A stretch of DNA of 64,000 bases. It comes from UBA7236 sp044227505. Its GTDB lineage: Bacteria > Bacteroidota > Bacteroidia > Chitinophagales > BACL12. The stretch is from NCBI GenBank assembly GCA_044227505.1, contig JBGAWP010000013.1, positions 6,231 through 70,230 of the forward strand, given 5' to 3'. Numbering within the stretch: the first letter of the stretch is position 1; each line of letters begins with the position of its first letter. The notes under the pieces are model-generated. The model was not told the origin of the DNA. It made no database searches and worked only from the letters and a program-made list of their open reading frames with translations. This document shows positions 55,327 through 64,000 of the stretch, piece after piece. Position numbers and translations under genes: made by a program.

Positions 55327-56250
55327 TTAATTTAATGTTTTAAGATCATTTTTCAACATTTTTGAAAACTCAGTACTTCCCATATAGTTCATATGCCCGC
55401 CATCATTAAAATACTTTTTGTCGCTGTTAATGAATGAACGTTTTACCGTATTATATTGGAGAAAGGGAATGTGGTTGGCCATGCAAATGGAGTCGTAATA
55501 TTTTTGTAATATGGAGTTTTCATATTGAATTCCCGTAAAATTATAAGCAGGTGGATTTACAAAAACAAGTTCTATGCCCTCCTGAATAAAAGTATTAATT
55601 AAGTTTTCAAAGATCTTTTGTTGGTCTTTTTCTATTTTAAAATTTGCTATTTTAAGTTCTTCAATATTTCTACCAATTTCTTGCACAGGTATGAACCCCG
55701 CGTTGTATTCTGAAGTTAAATAAGGATAAGGATCGTATTTGAGCAGCCTGTGAGGTTCCCGGCGGTTTTTTAGAACAGGGTATCTATTTGTGATTAGCAT
55801 TGTTTTGTTGAGATCAGGATTAGTAAATAAACTTTCAAAATAAATATTACTTGGAAAATAGAGTGCATCATGCTCAAATGTTCTCCAAAGCTCATCTGTA
55901 TCAAAAAAGAACCATTCCACTGCAAAAATTATTTTATCCGGTTTCGGATAATTAGGTCTGAATATAGTTTGATACCAATTTTGATAAAATTCAGGGTTTG
56001 ATCCGTCACAGGCGAAATTATATACGGTTGTTTCTGTATCATTTAACAAGGCAGGTTGAATTCCGTGTGTTGCGTGGGAAGTTCCGATAATGATGGTATT
56101 TGCCTTATATTCCTGTTCAAAAATCTCATTATATTGAAATCCGTAATAATCGTATGGCGTAATCGTTTGTTTGAACCGAAAATTCAGAATGGTTAGTATT
56201 GCAAAAACTATGATTAAAAACCCGATACTTTGTATAAGAAATTTTTTCAT
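55327..56250 (-). CDS. SGNH-like (AlgJ/DltD-like) partner of the MBOAT acyltransferase
   Basis: 307 residues from the ATG at 56250. One N-terminal span (~5-24) anchors a periplasmic SGNH-like domain: block I IIIGTSHATHGIQP (~50-63) and the catalytic pair in FNDGGHMNYMGS (~282-293). This matches proteins that work with MBOAT enzymes to O-acetylate polysaccharides. It starts 5 bp after the MBOAT gene, so they are co-transcribed. Confidence 0.85.
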   Translation of the reverse strand: MKKFLIQSIGFLIIVFAILTILNFRFKQTITPYDYYGFQYNEIFEQEYKANTIIIGTSHATHGIQPALLNDTETTVYNFACDGSNPEFYQNWYQTIFRPNYPKPDKIIFAVEWFFFDTDELWRTFEHDALYFPSNIYFESLFTNPDLNKTMLITNRYPVLKNRREPHRLLKYDPYPYLTSEYNAGFIPVQEIGRNIEELKIANFKIEKDQQKIFENLINTFIQEGIELVFVNPPAYNFTGIQYENSILQKYYDSICMANHIPFLQYNTVKRSFINSDKKYFNDGGHMNYMGSTEFSKMLKNDLKTLN

Positions 56251-56255
56251 ATTAT

Positions 56256-57692
56256 TTAAAATTGAAAATAAATAAATTCCTGACTGTTACCTGAATAAAT
56301 ATATATAACTGCTAATATTATTAAATAAACGCTCCATCTTATTAATCCGGATTTAATGTGTCTCATGTTTGAAATTGCAAATTGATGCTCTCTTCCCAGC
56401 CATTCGATCAACAAGAAACATGGAAGGAATATCTTTATGGTTGTTGGGATAATAAGTGGAGTATTAAACAAGGATCCTGAAAAAATAGTGGATAGGTAAT
56501 GAAATGCATGGCCAAGATCATCGGCTCTGAAAAATATCCAGGCTAAAACCACCAACATAAATGTTAAAAGCATTTTAAAAAGATCTTTAATACCCGGCAA
56601 ATATTTTCCTGTAGCAATAATATCCAGATTATTTCTGTTTTTATTTAACAGTAATAATGGAATAAAATAAATAGCATTAAGTGCGCCCCAAACAATAAAT
56701 GTCCAGTTCGCGCCGTGCCAGAAACCGCTGATGATAAAAATGATGAAGGTGTTTCTTACCTTGGTTAAGGTGTTACCTTTGCTTCCTCCCAGGGGAATGT
56801 ATAAATAGTCCCGGAACCATGTTGAAAGAGAGATATGCCATCTTCGCCAAAATTCCGCAATATCCCTGGAAAAATAAGGGAATGCAAAATTCCTCAACAG
56901 ATCAATTCCAAAAAGTTTTGCGGTGCCGATTGCAATATCCGAATATCCTGAAAAATCACAATAAATTTGAAAAGCAAAAAATACAGCACCTATTAGAAGT
57001 GTGCTCCCGGAATGCATTTCTGCATTATTGAAAGCAGCATTTGCATAAATGGCACATTGGTCAGCTATCACAATTTTTTTAAATAAACCCCATAAAATTT
57101 GTCGCAAACCGTCAACAGCTTTTTCATGTTCAAAAATTCTTTTTTTCTGTATTTGCGGTAAAAGGTGGGTTGCCCTTTCAATAGGTCCTGCAACTAAAAG
57201 GGGGAAGAAACTTACAAATACACCATAAATTAAAAAACTGCGCTCGGCTTTTATTCTCCCTTTATACAGATCGATCACATACGACAATCCGTGAAAAGTA
57301 TAAAATGAAATTCCAACAGGCAATATCACTTTTAAAGTCCAGGGATTAACTTGCAATCCGAATTGCGAAAGCAGCTCTCCAAATGATTCTGCGAAAAAAT
57401 TGAAATATTTAAAAAATCCAAGAAATCCAAGATTAATAATTATACTTAAGTAAAACCAAAATTTCTTTTGATTTTTATTCTTCGCCTGCTCAATTTTTAT
57501 GCCCGAGAGAAAATCTAATAAGGTTGAAAACAAAAGCAGAAAAAGAAATCTCCAATCCCAGCATGCATAAAAAAAATAACTGGATGCCAAAAGCAAAACA
57601 TTCTGAAATTTAAGATTCCTGTTTGCAACAAACCAATACAGTATGAATACTATAGGCAGAAATAGCGCGAATCCTAAGGAGTTAAAAAGCAT
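56256..57692 (-). CDS. MBOAT-family O-acyltransferase (AlgI-like)
   Basis: 478 residues from the ATG at 57692. Around ten spans, the family blocks FQIYCDFSGYSDIAIG (~240-255), RDIAEFWRRWHISLSTWFRD (~275-295), and the catalytic His in SGFWHGANWTFIVWG (~328-342). It moves an acyl group, probably acetyl, across the membrane for transfer by the SGNH partner onto a surface glycan. Which glycan is unknown, as no polysaccharide genes are near. Confidence 0.94.
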   Translation of the reverse strand: MLFNSLGFALFLPIVFILYWFVANRNLKFQNVLLLASSYFFYACWDWRFLFLLLFSTLLDFLSGIKIEQAKNKNQKKFWFYLSIIINLGFLGFFKYFNFFAESFGELLSQFGLQVNPWTLKVILPVGISFYTFHGLSYVIDLYKGRIKAERSFLIYGVFVSFFPLLVAGPIERATHLLPQIQKKRIFEHEKAVDGLRQILWGLFKKIVIADQCAIYANAAFNNAEMHSGSTLLIGAVFFAFQIYCDFSGYSDIAIGTAKLFGIDLLRNFAFPYFSRDIAEFWRRWHISLSTWFRDYLYIPLGGSKGNTLTKVRNTFIIFIISGFWHGANWTFIVWGALNAIYFIPLLLLNKNRNNLDIIATGKYLPGIKDLFKMLLTFMLVVLAWIFFRADDLGHAFHYLSTIFSGSLFNTPLIIPTTIKIFLPCFLLIEWLGREHQFAISNMRHIKSGLIRWSVYLIILAVIYIYSGNSQEFIYFQF

Positions 57693-57853
57693 TTAATATG
57701 CAAAAAATTTTCATAAAGAATTTGGTTTGAATAGAGGCAATTATGATCTAAAAGTATAAAATATTAGACAAGTATGAAAAAATGGAAGTGCAAATTTTGT
57801 TGTTGTTATTAGTTGTTTTTTTACCGCTAGCAAAAACCCCCAAAAATAGATCT

Positions 57854-59113
57854 TTAATTATTTCTAATTTGTGGGGTGACTTCGAATTCCTGTACACGGA
57901 TTAATTGTGTTGGTTTCAATGCAGTAACTTGCAACAGATGATACCCTTCCTTATCATCTCCAATTTTTCCATAAGAAGTGGTTAAAGTTATATACCCTAT
58001 GATATTTCCATTAGGCCTTTTACATATTTCTGTAAAATTTACTGCAAGATGAGTTCCATCCGGAAATCTTTCCTCTACTTCCACTAAAATATTATCAGGT
58101 TCATTTGCTCCAAATGAGTCTCTATTGGGAGCAACAGATTTTATTTTTAAAATATGGAATTGGCCATCATCACTATCTTTTAGTGTTTCATCGGTTCCGG
58201 TAACTACATTATGATCTTTTAATTCTGTAATAATTATTTTTAGATGGTCTGAGTATTTCCGGTCATATTCAAAAGGAATTTTTATTTCATTGGTAAGAGG
58301 AGGTTTCACCCATGGTATCCAGGTATCCGGAGTATTATCATTTCTTTCAAAATCGCCATTTGTATCAAATCGGTTTGAATCATCCTGTATGCAAAAAACA
58401 TAAAAAGTTTCCATATTTGGAATAACAGATTTCCACCAAATGGCTTCGAGTGGATGTATTTCGGGCCACCAACCATGATCGCTATCTCTTACCCACGCAC
58501 CATACACACCAATTTGTTGGTTAAGCATCAATGCAGGTGGTTGGATATAATAGGGTTGGTTCGGAACACCGGAATAAAAATTCGGATTGACATATCTGTT
58601 AGGAAACCAAACATTTTCGTATAATGTTTGGTCAGGAGTGACTTCAGCATATAAACAACTTACCGCATCGTTATTTCCATTGCATAATTTCCATTTTATT
58701 TCATCCTCAAAACTTACAACTTTTCGCACTTCATTGATAATAAATTCAAAGTCGGGATCCGGTATAATACGAAGGTTCCAATCGTATTCGTCTCCTGATT
58801 CATCATGAACAAAATACTCCTCCAATGTGCCGCATAAAACCATTTTTTTTCCATTTATTGGTTTCCAATAAACATCATTAATTATTGTGAATCCGTTTAA
58901 AGCAGGTTCATAACCAATATTATTATTTTTAGGGTTGGTAACTGTCAAACCCAGTGATTTGTTTTTCACAAATTCAAATTCAGTAATAAACTGTTCTGTA
59001 GCTGTCGGCAGATCAGCAGTTGATATTAAAGTATCTGTTTGAACATCAGGAGAATTTCCTGCAATAAAAATTGATGGAACAATAACCAGAAAAAAGGTTT
59101 TAGTTAAGCTCAT
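57854..59113 (-). CDS. Secreted protein of unknown function
   Basis: 419 residues from the ATG at 59113. Signal peptide to ~18 (FFLVIVPSIFIAG). The mature protein is a mixed sequence, Asp/Asn-rich, with aromatic segments such as GVYGAWVRDSDHGWWPEIHP (~205-224), where the Asp/His/Trp cluster might bind metal or sugar. No T9SS domain at the C-terminus and no family I recognise. It stands alone, convergent with nothing. Confidence 0.7.
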   Translation of the reverse strand: MSLTKTFFLVIVPSIFIAGNSPDVQTDTLISTADLPTATEQFITEFEFVKNKSLGLTVTNPKNNNIGYEPALNGFTIINDVYWKPINGKKMVLCGTLEEYFVHDESGDEYDWNLRIIPDPDFEFIINEVRKVVSFEDEIKWKLCNGNNDAVSCLYAEVTPDQTLYENVWFPNRYVNPNFYSGVPNQPYYIQPPALMLNQQIGVYGAWVRDSDHGWWPEIHPLEAIWWKSVIPNMETFYVFCIQDDSNRFDTNGDFERNDNTPDTWIPWVKPPLTNEIKIPFEYDRKYSDHLKIIITELKDHNVVTGTDETLKDSDDGQFHILKIKSVAPNRDSFGANEPDNILVEVEERFPDGTHLAVNFTEICKRPNGNIIGYITLTTSYGKIGDDKEGYHLLQVTALKPTQLIRVQEFEVTPQIRNN

Positions 59114-59195
59114 ACATTTATATTTAATTCATGTGAATTACTATGGTGGATTAGATTTGATAAAAGTATATCCCCCAAATTTACAGTAAAACTTA

Positions 59196-59642
59196 TTAAT
59201 TCTTGGAATTATCAATCCAATTTATGAACGACATTTCAAATTTAATTTCCCCCTTACCATAATTTCCAACTTCCTTCCAGCCTGCTTTTCGATAAAATGT
59301 TTCCGCTCTGGTGTTTGGCGATGTACTTAGCCAAACAGTTTTACCAGTTTGAGAAAAATACCACTTCAGCATAGTATCATGTAATTTTTTCCCAATACCC
59401 ATTTTTTCAAATTCGGGTAAAATAAATAGTGCCCAGATGTTATTTTCCTGAATATCTGCAATAGCAAATCCTACCACTAAATTATCCATCTCACAAACCC
59501 AACCTTTGCCTCTTTTTGTAATATATTCTTCACAATCTGCATCCGTAACCAAATTTGGATCGGATAATATATTTTCTTTTACAGAATGGCGGATTATTTG
59601 AATTCGAGGGATGTCTTCAGCCCTGGCCTCTCTAATTTTCAT
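59196..59642 (-). CDS. GNAT-family N-acetyltransferase
   Basis: 148 residues from the ATG at 59642. The acetyl-CoA loop is readable as LPEFEKMGIGKKLHD (~76-90), after a beta4 strand IWALFILP; the C-terminal block TRAETFYRKAGWKEVG (~113-128) is typical. Substrate unknown. Cytoplasmic, monocistronic. Confidence 0.92.
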   Translation of the reverse strand: MKIREARAEDIPRIQIIRHSVKENILSDPNLVTDADCEEYITKRGKGWVCEMDNLVVGFAIADIQENNIWALFILPEFEKMGIGKKLHDTMLKWYFSQTGKTVWLSTSPNTRAETFYRKAGWKEVGNYGKGEIKFEMSFINWIDNSKN

Positions 59643-59723
59643 AACACGAAGTTATAATTCTGCAACGAAATTCAATTTTTTAAGTCGCTGATATGGTTAT
59701 AGATAAACAATTTCCAAAATTCT

Positions 59724-59731
59724 TACCTTTG
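59724..59731 (+). promoter_or_regulatory. -7 box TACCTTTG of the T9SS protein gene
   Basis: TACCTTTG 16 bp before the ATG at 59748, matching TAnnTTTG. No clear -33 box at the normal spacing. Confidence 0.45.
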
Positions 59732-59747
59732 AAGGAATAATTATTAA

Positions 59748-61040
59748 ATGAAGCATCTCAACTGTCATATATCTGTCTTGTGTATACTTTTATTTTTTGC
59801 AGGAATTGTGAAATCGCAAAACACTACTTTAAAAGCGATGCCTGAAAATTTTTCTCTCATAAATTCTAAAATTGTTCCCCCGGTTAACGACTGGCCCTGC
59901 GATGCAACAATTCTTGTGGTAAATGAAACATGTTTGTTTGTGGAAGGTACCAATGTGGAAGCCACAAATTCCGACGAAGAGATTGTTACCTGCGATGGTG
60001 ATAGTGAGGGTGATGTTTGGTTTCAATTAACGGTTCCCGCTGGAGAATTTGTAATAATTGAAACTGACAATGGCCCAACCGTAAATGATATGGGTATGCA
60101 AATCTATTATGGATCTTGTACCGACCTCAATAACTATCCTTCCGGTTGCATTGCTGATGGAAGTTCGTACTCCGATTTAATGCCTGGTTTTGCCATTGTA
60201 CTTGCTCCTGCAGGTACAACAATATTTCTGCGTTTGTGGGAAGTGAACAATGATGCCTTCGGTGATTTTTCTATTTGTGCTTATTCAGAATGCATCGAAT
60301 CCATTGTGCCGGATGGCATAATAGCCACGGATACAATTTTATGTGATGAAGGTGCGGTTACACTTACTATTGATAATGGATCATTAGGGTCAATGGCAAA
60401 TTGGATCTGGTATGAGGATGAATGCGAATCAACCCCCATAAGCACCGATGATAATTTAGTTGTTTCACCTGATGTTAGTACAACTTATTACGTTCAGGCA
60501 GACGGTGCATGTTTCACAACATTCTGTGTTCATCTAAGAATCGAAATTGCATCATCACCGGAAACTCCGGTCATAATAGTTGACGATTGTCAATTAACCA
60601 CTTATATTTTAAATGATGCAACTTATACATGGTATTTGAATGGCGAAATCATTTCTGAAGAAACCAGTCATTTGTTAAATGTTGTGGAAAGTGGAAACTA
60701 CAGTGTATTGATCACAAGCGAAGACGGTTGTTCAGTTTTGTCGGATGTTGTTTTTGTGGATTGTGAATCATTAGGAATTGATGATATTGTACCTGCAGAT
60801 ATTACGATTTTTCCCAATCCGGCCGTCGGACAATTCAATGTTACAATTACCGGTTATACCGGCGATTTGACACTTCGACTTTACGATATTATTGGCTGTC
60901 TTATCGAAGAAAAACATGTATTCCTATCCACACAAAATAATACTGTACTTATGCAAGTTGAAATAGCTGATGCCGGTTTATATTTCCTGCAACTGGGAAA
61001 TAAAAGTTCCGAAACAACTTGCATAGTAATGTTGGAATAG
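59748..61040 (+). CDS. Secreted beta-rich protein with T9SS type A sorting domain
   Basis: 430 residues. Signal peptide to ~23 (GIVKSQ). Residues ~50-180 look like the PPC/adhesion-type beta-sandwich common in Bacteroidota (CDGDSEGDVWFQLTVPAG). Two Ig-like repeats follow (~185-265 and 270-340; Cys pairs in each), then the T9SS type A domain (~350-430, ITIFPNPAVGQFNV). No catalytic motif; probably an adhesin or surface-binding protein. Confidence 0.88.
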   Translation: MKHLNCHISVLCILLFFAGIVKSQNTTLKAMPENFSLINSKIVPPVNDWPCDATILVVNETCLFVEGTNVEATNSDEEIVTCDGDSEGDVWFQLTVPAGEFVIIETDNGPTVNDMGMQIYYGSCTDLNNYPSGCIADGSSYSDLMPGFAIVLAPAGTTIFLRLWEVNNDAFGDFSICAYSECIESIVPDGIIATDTILCDEGAVTLTIDNGSLGSMANWIWYEDECESTPISTDDNLVVSPDVSTTYYVQADGACFTTFCVHLRIEIASSPETPVIIVDDCQLTTYILNDATYTWYLNGEIISEETSHLLNVVESGNYSVLITSEDGCSVLSDVVFVDCESLGIDDIVPADITIFPNPAVGQFNVTITGYTGDLTLRLYDIIGCLIEEKHVFLSTQNNTVLMQVEIADAGLYFLQLGNKSSETTCIVMLE

Positions 61041-61112
61041 TTTGTTTAGCAGCAGCGCTTAAATTATTTGGTACTATTTGTTATATTGATCGAAGATCTA
61101 AAAAAATAATAT

Positions 61113-61598
61113 TTATCCTTCAATATTTGGATCAGAAGATTTTTTTTCATACCAATTGTATGGTGAAATAAATATTGTAATCGAATTCGCTTCTTTATTT
61201 TCCATGATTAACCGCCATGCCCATTTCTGTGGTACGGTATCAAAGGAAAAGGTTTGAGAAACTACGCGGTATCCCGGATAAAATTTACGAATTTTTCTTA
61301 ATTCTCTCTTAGGTGGTTCGGAAAGATAATTTTTGTCGGCTTGTTTTTGTATTTCTGTTACATTTGGAGCCAATAAACCATGTATCAGTATATTTCCGCT
61401 ATTATCAGTAATTGCAAATCCACGAATTTTATTTTGAATTAGAAAAGCAGTGAACCAATACTCCTGCATTTTTTTTTCATTTAACATCGGTATCGGTTCA
61501 CTTACTTCTGCATCTTTAATGCCAGCAAAATTTCCGGACAACAATTCCTCTTTTTGTGATTTGATTATTTTTTTTATTTCGAAGTTGTCGGCCATCAT
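61113..61598 (-). CDS. Small protein resembling the N-terminal domain of the adjacent peptidase, candidate inhibitor
   Basis: 161 residues from the ATG at 61598 (a second ATG follows at 61595). No signal peptide. By eye it follows the same pattern as residues ~40-160 of the peptidase upstream: a beta pair RGFAITDNSGNILIHG here against LEIYDINGTILFYDF there, a helix, then RKFYPGYRV against KKQYPKYKI, and SFDTVPQKWAWRLIM against YSYPKIGWLVNIQ. It starts 3 bp after the peptidase stop, so the two are made together. A stand-alone copy of a prodomain next to its peptidase would parallel Spi and streptopain; this is inference. Confidence 0.65.
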   Translation of the reverse strand: MMADNFEIKKIIKSQKEELLSGNFAGIKDAEVSEPIPMLNEKKMQEYWFTAFLIQNKIRGFAITDNSGNILIHGLLAPNVTEIQKQADKNYLSEPPKRELRKIRKFYPGYRVVSQTFSFDTVPQKWAWRLIMENKEANSITIFISPYNWYEKKSSDPNIEG

Positions 61599-61601
61599 TT
61601 A

Positions 61602-62804
61602 TTAGTAATCTAATTCTGTATAAATAAAGTTTGTATGTGTTATTGAATCCCAGTCCTCCCAGTATATATCACCGCCCGCTTTCAGATCGCTGTTCCAAGG
61701 CCATGGGTCATAAATGTAAAGTTTTTTATCTTGAATAGCGCTAAAAATTTCCCATACATTAGAATATCCTGCACATGCCCTGGCATGTCCGCTTATTCCG
61801 GATTTCAGAGGATGTATCAAATTTATCTGATCTCTCGCTTTTTCCCATGTTGGTGATGAGTCAAAAGTTGCGAGAATATGATTATTGCTCATTGTTTCAT
61901 ATCCTGCGCTGGAATCAGCAGGGCATCCACCAGTGCTGTAGCCACATGCAGGTGCAATTTCATCTTGTGAGAAATAATACCTGTGAAAACACAAGATCAT
62001 TTGACATGTGGCAACTGCACAATAATCATTTACTTGCTGTGCATGCAAAACGAAACAATGGTGCGATGCTGATTCGGTATGAGAATAATGAGTACAAAAT
62101 TGCAATTGTTTTTCAATTTTAATTTTGAATTTAAATTTATAGTCCAACAGAATCTTTTCAAAGGATAATTTGCTCACTGATGCAAGCAGATCACCTTCTT
62201 TTCCGGAAGTTTTTACTCCCTTTTCAAATTTAGTAAACCTTTTCAGTCGACTTGTTTTTTCCTTAGATGAAATGGAATCCAAAAATGACCAGGCATAAGA
62301 TCCCTCAATATTATCAGTGTTTTGTTTTTCAGGAATTAATGAATAATCAGCTACGTCATAGATAAGTCTCTTAATTTCTTTTTCACTTACCTGAATATTT
62401 ACAAGCCAACCAATTTTTGGATAACTGTAACAAACAAGAAGAGCATCCGTGATCTTGTATTTCGGATATTGTTTTTTTATGATGGTTGTAATTTTTTTGA
62501 ATGCAACTGCATGGTTCCATTTTTTAGCCCCGAAACGAAACGAAATTACTGGATTGCTCACAACCTTATTTGCAGCGGTTCGTATTGTTCCGATCACATC
62601 TTTGCCCTGCAAAACATCAAAATCATAAAATAATATGGTGCCGTTGATGTCATAAATTTCAAGGGCGGTTTTCTTTAATTTGGCTTTACGCCACGATTGT
62701 AAGTGTGTAATTCCTGCGGAAATATTTCTTGCCGTTGCTGCAGAAGCGTGCAAAAAAGCAGTTTCGCTGGAAATGAAATTCGGATTGTTTTTTTGAGTTT
62801 TCAT
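61602..62804 (-). CDS. C39/papain-like cysteine peptidase with N-terminal propeptide-like domain
   Basis: 400 residues from the ATG at 62804. The C-terminal part has the catalytic pattern of the C39-like superfamily: QQVNDYCAVATCQMIL gives an oxyanion Gln (256/257) and Cys262, GISGHARACAGYS gives His340, and IYDPWPWNSD gives Asp366. Residues ~40-160 form a separate alpha/beta domain, ~165-245 a linker rich in Lys. Many extra cysteines surround the active site. No signal peptide is visible, so export would need another route or it works inside the cell. Followed after 3 bp by the small domain homologue. Confidence 0.75.
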   Translation of the reverse strand: MKTQKNNPNFISSETAFLHASAATARNISAGITHLQSWRKAKLKKTALEIYDINGTILFYDFDVLQGKDVIGTIRTAANKVVSNPVISFRFGAKKWNHAVAFKKITTIIKKQYPKYKITDALLVCYSYPKIGWLVNIQVSEKEIKRLIYDVADYSLIPEKQNTDNIEGSYAWSFLDSISSKEKTSRLKRFTKFEKGVKTSGKEGDLLASVSKLSFEKILLDYKFKFKIKIEKQLQFCTHYSHTESASHHCFVLHAQQVNDYCAVATCQMILCFHRYYFSQDEIAPACGYSTGGCPADSSAGYETMSNNHILATFDSSPTWEKARDQINLIHPLKSGISGHARACAGYSNVWEIFSAIQDKKLYIYDPWPWNSDLKAGGDIYWEDWDSITHTNFIYTELDY

Positions 62805-63382
62805 AAAATAAAATTAATGTTTAATAAATGATTTATATATTCAGAAATATATGTTATACAATATTAGGACTACTTTTTGGATTGTACATTCACTATAAAT
62901 GATGAATTTTATACTGTCACAAATTCAAATTATCATCTTTTAAAAACTGTCTATTAATACTTGTTGCCGAACAAAAACATATTTGGTTTGCATGTAATTC
63001 CATGTCACAATTAATATACTTTTAACTATATTGTTTTATTGATAATACTCATTTTTTTACTTTTAATTCAAATAGCAACTGCTGAGTGGTTTTAAGAAAA
63101 TATTTAAAATATAATCTATCAATTCCAGGTGCGTTTAGAGGTTACTTATTTATAATTGATTTTGTTACATAGGTTGGAAGACCTATTCTGCGAGTCAAAA
63201 GACCAAGAACTGATAAACACGAAGCTTACCGCTCCACTCCAATTTGACATTTAAACCTGAATGCTGAATTAACAAATAACGATAACAGATTTAAAAAAAC
63301 CAGCGCATATTGTACAGGCGCAGTGGTAACTATCATTTACATCCGAAAAGAAAATTTATTGTTGAAAAAAAATTTATTCAAT
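62805..63382 (-). other. 578-bp gene-free region upstream of the cysteine peptidase
   Basis: AT-rich and without coding character. It should hold the promoter of the peptidase gene, but I see no clear -33/-7 pair. A small palindrome ATATATT-CAG-AAATATAT is at 62834-62851 and a short AGGTT/GACCT hairpin near 63170-63183; otherwise nothing. Confidence 0.5.
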
Positions 63383-63835
63383 TCATTCACCGCGAATGAT
63401 CTTTTGCAGCATCACACGCATTGAAGAAAAATTATCAAACTGCATTTCTCTGAAAATTATCTCAGAACCGTTGGTTGTAGTTAATTTTATTTTATCGTTT
63501 TCACTTTTTGTGGTGATTCGCCCTGTACTCTTTACAGTTTTCGGAACATAATGAAATGTACTGAGTTCGTAATATTGTATGGTGGTCTTTCTGCGCGTTA
63601 CTAATTCCGTAATTGTCATATAACTTTCATAAAACAATACAATTTTCAACGATAGAATAACATGTATGGAATAGGTTAGCCAAAAACATGCTAAACCCAC
63701 CGCCAAAATGTTTGCAAGTGGATCGTTGCTGCTCATCAAAATAGAATATAATATCCATCCAAAGAAAAAATATATAACAATGGTAAGCACATATACAATG
63801 CTGGTTTGAGAGCGGAGGAGGATGGGTTCGGGCAT
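63383..63835 (-). CDS. Membrane protein with PH-like C-terminal domain, unknown function
   Basis: 150 residues from the ATG at 63835. Two spans at ~13-34 and ~41-64, then a beta-rich C-terminus (~70-148: KIVLFYESYMTITELVTRRK, then KIKLTTTNGSEIIFREMQF) that looks like the bacterial PH-like domains of small membrane proteins. No partner gene nearby. Confidence 0.7.
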   Translation of the reverse strand: MPEPILLRSQTSIVYVLTIVIYFFFGWILYSILMSSNDPLANILAVGLACFWLTYSIHVILSLKIVLFYESYMTITELVTRRKTTIQYYELSTFHYVPKTVKSTGRITTKSENDKIKLTTTNGSEIIFREMQFDNFSSMRVMLQKIIRGE

Positions 63836-63908
63836 TGTAAAAATTGGAATTTAAATTTATAATGAAAATACCTTAAATGGGACATTTGAGCCTGATTTTT
63901 ACATGGTT

Positions 63909-63995
63909 TGCCACAAATTAGGGGTAAATTTTCTTAAATTTTGTCACAAAGTAAGGGTAAATATTAATTAAATTTGTTGCTAAGTTGGGGTAAAA
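63909..63995. mobile_element. Three 33-nt-spaced repeats resembling the end of an IS21-type element (partial)
   Basis: Repeats start at 63910, 63943 and 63976, exactly 33 nt apart: GCCACAAATTAGGGGTAAAT, GTCACAAAGTAAGGGTAAAT and a looser GTTGCTAAGTTGGGGTAAAA, each preceded by T, so each opens TG. IS21-family elements begin with 5'-TG and carry several internal transposase-binding repeats at each end. The rest of the element would lie beyond 64000. Plasmid-like iterons are the alternative. Confidence 0.45.
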
Positions 63996-64000
63996 CATTT

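Noticed and set aside
63900..64000. Reverse-strand coding tail with 11-residue repeats (33-nt period)
   Set aside because: One frame is open over part of the repeats, but it ends in a stop within them and the copies do not encode a conserved peptide; an element end is more likely.

Overview
The window is chromosomal DNA of a Bacteroidota bacterium, most likely from the Chitinophagales/Saprospirales side of the phylum (lineage inferred from gene content only). The signs are AT-rich DNA, secreted proteins ending in type IX secretion (T9SS) type A sorting domains (e.g. 7551-8723, 59748-61040 and the triplet at 28726-32802), TAnnTTTG promoter -7 boxes with a TTTG -33 box, several TTG/GTG starts, and a nuo-type complex I. 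No rRNA, tRNA or CRISPR array was found. Most genes are ordinary housekeeping or envelope genes.

Layout. 1-7.3 kb: a large tandem-AAA ATPase cut by the left edge, a THEP1-type NTPase plus membrane protein divergent from a sulfite-oxidase-like molybdoenzyme, and a PPK2 kinase. 7.5-15.2 kb: a T9SS protein, a sigma/anti-sigma pair and nuoABCDEF, which stops before nuoG. 15.2-17.9 kb: a metallophosphatase split by an in-frame amber codon, a DUF1415 protein and an SGNH hydrolase. 18.1-23.4 kb: an uncommon five-gene cluster made of a coiled-coil protein, a membrane coiled-coil protein, a binding-protein-like domain fused to OmpA, an ABC permease and an ABC ATPase. 24.2-28.2 kb: comF, an acyl-CoA ligase and thiL. 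28.7-32.8 kb: three tandem SGNH-like T9SS paralogues, one lacking the catalytic residues. 33-37.2 kb: membrane, regulator and lipid genes. 37.8-54.6 kb: metabolism and envelope genes (PLP enzyme, meaB, nitroreductase, a Tat-type amine oxidase, TPM protein, M28 peptidase, rpiB, tatC, OmpA lipoprotein, HerA-like ATPase, radA). 54.7-63.8 kb: lipocalin, an MBOAT/SGNH acyltransferase pair, secreted proteins, and a C39-like cysteine peptidase followed by a small protein resembling its N-terminal domain. The right edge carries three 33-nt-spaced repeats that look like the end of an IS21-type element.

The most unusual non-coding feature is a set of short tandem arrays, mostly of 7-nt period but different in sequence, that begin at or contain the stop codons of flanking genes (3.5, 5.7, 28.2-28.7, 37.2, 43.3-43.5, 44.3, 54.6 kb). 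Among them are dispersed composite repeats of about 70-90 bp and REP-like palindromes. The best candidates for undescribed systems are the 18.1-23.4 kb ABC/OmpA/coiled-coil cluster, the peptidase/prodomain-like pair at 61.1-62.8 kb, and the 3'-end-associated heptad arrays.
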